Assembly (NCBI RefSeq): GCF_000264905.1
Contig: NW_006763148.1
Coordinates: 713,575-777,574 of the forward strand
Reading direction: 5' to 3'
Length of the DNA: 64,000 nucleotides
Source: Stereum hirsutum FP-91666 SS1
Taxonomy: Eukaryota > Basidiomycota > Agaricomycetes > Russulales > Stereaceae
The notes below the pieces were generated by a model, which saw nothing but the letters and a program-made list of their open reading frames with translations, made no database searches and was not told the DNA's origin. The translations under genes were made by a program, and so were the position numbers. Each line of letters starts with the position of its first letter. The stretch's first letter is position 1. Positions 59,486 to 64,000 of the stretch are shown here, in pieces.

Positions 59486-61071
59486 CATTGTGCCATGGCT
59501 CGAGCCAGAGCGGCCATGCCTCCTTTCAGCTCCTCTTTATGTTGTACATATTCCTTCTATCCGTCTACCAGTTCCCTTGTCGCCGCCTATTATTTCCTCC
59601 TTTTTCTTTCCTCTGGTCTCGACGCCAATCTCCTTCAAGTTACAGCCGAACTATGGACCCCGGTTCCGGCTGAGAACATACACTTCTTTCATCTCTATAC
59701 TTAACTCTGTTGTCCCTTTATCGCATGTGTGGCCCCTGCGCCCCATGCTATCCCTTCCTGTCCTTCCTGTCCTTTCTCGTTTTGCCTGTTTATTTCCGTG
59801 AATTCGTGAAGTTGTCGCCGTTATCATGCTCTGTCGACTTCAAGTTCTCATGCCTGCGCTGTGTTTTCTGAATCCTTCCTACATTCTACATTACTAGGCC
59901 TATCATATGTGGCTACCAAACCGAGCCGGCCTTTTGGTCGGTTTAACGGTCTTATCCATCCTATTTTTTTCTTATGATTCTGATTCTTTTGCGTCCAGCT
60001 TGCTTTCGAGCTCGAGTTGAGATCGCCATATTGGCGTGCGTATGATGGTTGATTCTGTCGTACGAGCTCTGGATGTTCCTTCAGAGGCTCCCAAGGGCCA
60101 AATTGTTTTCCTTCTTTCTCTTTCACACTTTTCACGAGAAGCTGAGCACTCTTGATGCTCGATGCTGATGTTACGGTGGTTGTTGCTGGAGGAATTTCAT
60201 GTACACGTATCGTGTTTAGAGACGAGAGCAAGTGTGCCAGTGGAGGGAGGTGTAACTTGAGTCGGTGCCAGGAGTGTACTTATGGTGGCGCAGGGACGAG
60301 GGCGGTGGTGTAGGGTGTACATGTTGCTTTCAGTTACGCCATTCATGAAAATACGATCATTTATAGATACCCCTTTTCGTGGACGCAGTGCAGTACACAC
60401 AATGAGGGGCAACGCTTGGTAACTTAAGTTATTTGGGATTGGGAGGCACACGATTCCACCCGAAAGATAGTTCAAGGACCCGATTGCGTCCGGTTTTTCT
60501 GTCGAAATCTGCTTGCGGGTATCCGTCTTTGAGTCGTCCAAGCGTCGACGGTCCTCCATTCCTGCCGGAATTTTGCTTTTCAGCTGCCAGTGTTTTTGAA
60601 AGTAAGTCACAGGGGGCACAAGCTTTCGCCTGCGCCCAACAACAGCGTGAAAGATTCAAATGATCACCGGCAGAGTGCCAAAAGATACGGATGAATAAAC
60701 AACCATTTGATTGCCGTTGCATAAATTCAGAACATTTATCAGAGGTACTTTACCTGCTGCGGTCCTCTATATATCAGAGAGTGATTGGCATCCCGTCGAC
60801 TATTCTCTTGACGTTGTGGCCCAACTTTGTTGATCATACGCCACACGGAAGGAACCGCGTCAGCCGAGCTGGCGAACAACCATCGGTTTTGAGACAATAT
60901 CTTTGCCGACCTCAGTCATGTTCTTATACACGAAACCACTATTACATTCCTCGCATCCTAGACCGTAATACCTCTTCTGAAGCTGGCTTAAGATCCTAGC
61001 ATTACACGAGCATAGTCGCCTGACTGGAATCCCCCCTGTCCGCCGGTCTACTTCATTCTAACGGCTTTCCT
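59486..61071. other. Intergenic, no gene seen
   Basis: T-rich 3' flank of ERT1, then sequence without coding pattern up to the methyltransferase gene. No RNA gene recognised. Confidence 0.4.
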
Positions 61072-62346
61072 ATGAATCTCTCACAGTCGCTGGTCAAGAG
61101 CTTAGAAAATGCACTTGGTCATCAATCTGCCCGTCAAGAGTTGAAATGGATGAGGGCGGCGCTGATGAATCCACCCATCGAAGAGCTCAATCGACCAGCT
61201 CGTTCGAAAATTCTGCGCCAGCAATGGGAGTCTCTTCCCGATCTAGAGACTATGGTCCAGAGACGAATAGCTGGGGAGCCTTTACAATATATACTTGGTA
61301 TGTCCCTTTATCACTCGTGAACTAGTGCTAGAGATTCGCACCAATATTGCATCTCGGATGACGAACGTATATCTGTTGGTCGCGTTCACGCAAATTCGTT
61401 CACCACTTCCTCGTTTTACGACTTTGATGTAGGCACACAACCATTTGGCCCCCTCACACTCTTAACCCGCGCACCGACCCTCATCCCTCGCCCTGAGACC
61501 GAAGAATGGACCATTCGTCTCGCCTCCTTCCTCTCAAAACATCACGAACCGATATCCTCATCCAACCCTATACGTATCCTGGACCTTTGCACTGGCTCTG
61601 GTTGCATTCCTCTTCTTCTATGCCATCTCCTACCGAATGGTACTGTGCACAGCGTTGGGGTGGACGTGAGTGTGAGTGCATTGGAGCTCGCGCGGGAGAA
61701 TGCGGTGATTTGTGGGAATTGGAGCCATGGCGATGACGGCTATGATGAAAGTAGAGCCGAAGGAGGGCTGGACGAGAGTGGTAGCGAAACGAAAACACCA
61801 AGACCGAACACTTTCACGACATTGCTTGCCGACATCCGGAAACACACTGAATTATCGAGCCTTCTCCGTTCTCTGACTTATCCTCCATCGCCACTTTCAA
61901 AGCCGAAATCGACATCCTCGAAGCCGTTCAAGCCATTTACGGTTCTGACCGCCAATCCACCGTACATCACACCGTCCGCGTACGAGAAGCTCGATCCCTC
62001 CGTGCGCGACTACGAAGATCGTGGAGCTCTCATCGGGACGGATGATCCCCGAGCACATACGCCAGGTTCAGGGCTTGGCTTTTATTATGATATCGCCACG
62101 CTTGTTCGGGAGGGCGGGGTCCTCGCTGGTGGCGAAGACATCGCTCTTGATGATGTGGCATCGGAAGAGGACGGTGTGAGCACTCGTGGAGGGTGTGCAG
62201 TTGTTGCGATGGAGGTAGGTGAGGATCAGGCAGGTGATGTAGTTGATATTGTTAGGGAAGGAATGCCTGGATTCGGAGAGAACGTGGAGGTGTGGAAGGA
62301 TGCGTTTGGGGTCGATAGGGTCGTGGTTGCGACGAGGAGTAGTTGA
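61072..62346 (+). CDS. MTQ1: MTQ1/HemK-type protein-glutamine N5-methyltransferase, 379 aa
   Basis: SAM-dependent enzyme that methylates the glutamine of the GGQ motif in release factors; the mitochondrial member in yeast is Mtq1. Exons are 61072-61297 and 61433-62346. The N-terminal helical part holds ELKWMRAAL and QRRIAGEPLQYILGTQPFGPLTL, then LIPRPETEEWTIRLA. Motif I for SAM is ILDLCTGSGCIPLLL, and the acidic loop is VGVDVSVSALELARENA. The catalytic NPPY is in LTANPPYITPSAYEKL, followed by the usual YEDRGALIG-like segment. A 50-residue polar insert separates motif I from NPPY, which is longer than in bacteria. The end, WKDAFGVDRVVVA, is normal. Confidence 0.92.
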
Positions 62347-62586
62347 TCTGAGACACATCCCCATTTTTGCGAGGGGACATTTGTCTGCTTTCACAGGAGA
62401 AAAATCCGTTCGGCAGAGCGATCGGTTTGGCTGATGTCATACGGACTGAGAAATGAAAGTACATTGCCAAAAAAAACTGCTTGCGTCAAAACGCTTCCCG
62501 TCGAATCTTCATGACTATGGTACACGTATTAGACTGCCAAAAGCCCAAGAAATAGCTGCTCAAATGTTACTTCCGAGGATTCCTGA

Positions 62587-63938
62587 TTAGTAGCCCTCCG
62601 AGCCCGAAACCGTCTCCGACTCGTCCTCCGGCGAGAACGAAGACGACCAAAGCCTCTTCTCCACCAAGAAAGTCCTGACAATCTGCCCCACCCTTTCACT
62701 GTTTCCTTCAGACGGCGTTCTAATTCTGTCCTCTAATATCCTCTCCCTGATCTCGGCCACCAATACAGTGTTATTGAAATTGAGGTATGCCGCTTCAGCA
62801 GCGGTAAGAGGCTCTTTACGCGCGGCGAGAGCGATGAAGCCTTCGGTTGTCCATTGCAAGATCTTGCGCCTGGTCCCGATAGTGACCTTCTCCACGGGCG
62901 TAGCAATGGCGGAGAAACGCTTCATGGCGAGATCATGGATTGCGGTAGAATGGAACGCCCGAGAGAACTCAAGGACGAGTGACCAACCGTACGGTGTTTC
63001 TTCGACCTGGCCAGAAGAAGGTCTGGTATAGCCAGAACAATGTTTGTTAGGCAACACAACACTACATTTGAAATGGTGACAGCTTACCCGGGGTACAAAG
63101 CCAACAATAGCGTCTCGATGGCCTGGCGTTTTATCTGGATAGGCCAGGTTCCAACGGCGCCCAGATCATGGACGAAGTTCGCACGGTACTGCATGACCCT
63201 CTCAACAAATTCGGGAGCCCAGCGAGAAACCACCGACCGATGGACACAGTAGTGGAGACCGTTGATCTAAGCAGATGGGTGTTTAGCAAAGGGATTCAAT
63301 AACACCGATTGTGCACTATGATGTGCGAAAACATCCGCACGAACCTGGAAGTCCATATTGCCATCCACGAAGTAATAAACGGGATGTTTCTCGATAGGCT
63401 CACTGCTCGTAAGATTCATCGGAGTAGTTTCTGCACGACCGGGTGAAGATGTATTCGCATAGTGCGAGTGATGGTTCGCGTTCGTATGGTTCGTCGGTGA
63501 AGGGGCCTGATTTGGAGGCGGTGGTGGGTGGTTCACGAACGACGAGGCCGAACGATCAACGAGCGGAGGGACCTGACTCGGAATCTGAGGTAGACCGGTC
63601 TGTGACCCATGATTATTCAGTGGCAGACTCAGGCGCTGCAACTGTCGAACAGCTTCAATGACATCTATCGTCTGGGCCGCGAACTGGGCCGAGGGCGCCG
63701 TGTCAAGACCGGCATCCGTCTGACCGCCAGATGTGGCTGGCCCTAAATTCGACATAGTCGAGGAGAACGGCGTCCCAACTCGGGGTAACGGTGGCCAAAG
63801 AGGGTTGGTATGACCCGGAAGAGATTGATACGCCTCGGTAGGCGAATGAACGGTACTGAAGGCAGAGGGAGTGGCAGGCTGAGCGAGATCTGAAGAACTC
63901 TCTGACGGCGACTGAGTGCTGTAGGAGTGCCAGCTCAT
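62587..63938 (-). CDS. BTB/POZ-domain protein, basidiomycete type, 402 aa
   Basis: Three exons join in phase: 63938-63345, 63266-63088 and 63022-62587. The first 180 residues are rich in S, P, T and N and look disordered. The BTB-like region starts at HPVYYFVDGNMDFQV and continues INGLHYCVHRSVVSRWAPEF and then an IETLLLALYP segment. In basidiomycete BTB proteins these are the first strands, the central helices and the later helix. The C-terminal half follows the family pattern, with LVLEFSRAFHSTAIHDLAMKR and later WTTEGFIALAARKEPLTAAEA. Members are presumed adaptors or homodimerising proteins; no partner is evident. It converges with MTQ1 across 240 bp. Confidence 0.8.
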
Positions 63939-64000
63939 GTATTCTGGTGTTGTAATTCGAATGATGAATTCGAATGGTGGTGGAGAAGAAGGAAAAGGTC

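Noticed and set aside
1..64000. tRNA, rRNA and CRISPR features
   Set aside because: No cloverleaf with the conserved T-arm sequence, no rRNA sequence and no spaced direct-repeat array was found by eye.

Overview
The window is nuclear DNA of a filamentous basidiomycete, most likely an agaricomycete. Genes carry many short introns, mostly 50-80 nt with GT-AG ends. The recognisable genes are fungal: the gluconeogenesis regulator ERT1, a PEX5 receptor, an SSU1-type sulfite pump, an allantoicase/ureidoglycolate lyase fusion and a basidiomycete DUF6535 membrane protein. I cannot name the species. Gene models were built by reading splice signals and checking codon phase by hand; no search was run.

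Region 1-20 kb mixes housekeeping genes with a local gene family. A disrupted minus-strand gene (1-3012) encodes a P-loop NTPase of the kind found in Crinkler/RHS-type proteins and is split by a 779-bp fold-back transposon. It shares a 211-bp divergent promoter with paralog A (3224-4878). Paralogs B and C (15408-17077, 17580-19246) lie in tandem on the minus strand; paralog D is at 43839-45748 and a decayed copy E at 46425-46875. A to D share three exons, a basic nuclear-localisation-like N-terminus, a serine/proline-rich stretch, a changed P-loop and an end shortly after the Walker B acidic pair. Between A and B lie a small I9-type protease inhibitor gene, a MAG-type DNA glycosylase, a basidiomycete protein of unknown role and the SSU1-type pump. 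A broken second I9 copy sits next to paralog B.

Region 20-41 kb is gene-poor with conserved genes: a PRA1-family protein, the APC/C subunit CDC26/Hcn1, PEX5, a C2H2 zinc-finger factor and a hormone-sensitive-lipase-type hydrolase. The long gaps hold an 18-bp minisatellite, a short TA-flanked MITE, a hairpin and a polypurine tract.

Region 41-64 kb has the allantoicase/ureidoglycolate lyase fusion, paralog D with a MITE inside its second intron, relic E, the DUF6535 protein, an unrecognised 311-residue protein, ERT1, an MTQ1/HemK-type methyltransferase and a BTB-domain protein.

The main candidate for something undescribed is the A-E family. It looks like a recently expanded nuclear derivative of a Crinkler/RHS-type NTPase that has lost the P-loop glycines and the C-terminal half but kept the Walker B acidic pair. 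It also kept a CACGTG promoter box and, in three copies, a conserved intron just after the stop codon. These are sequence observations; the function is not known.
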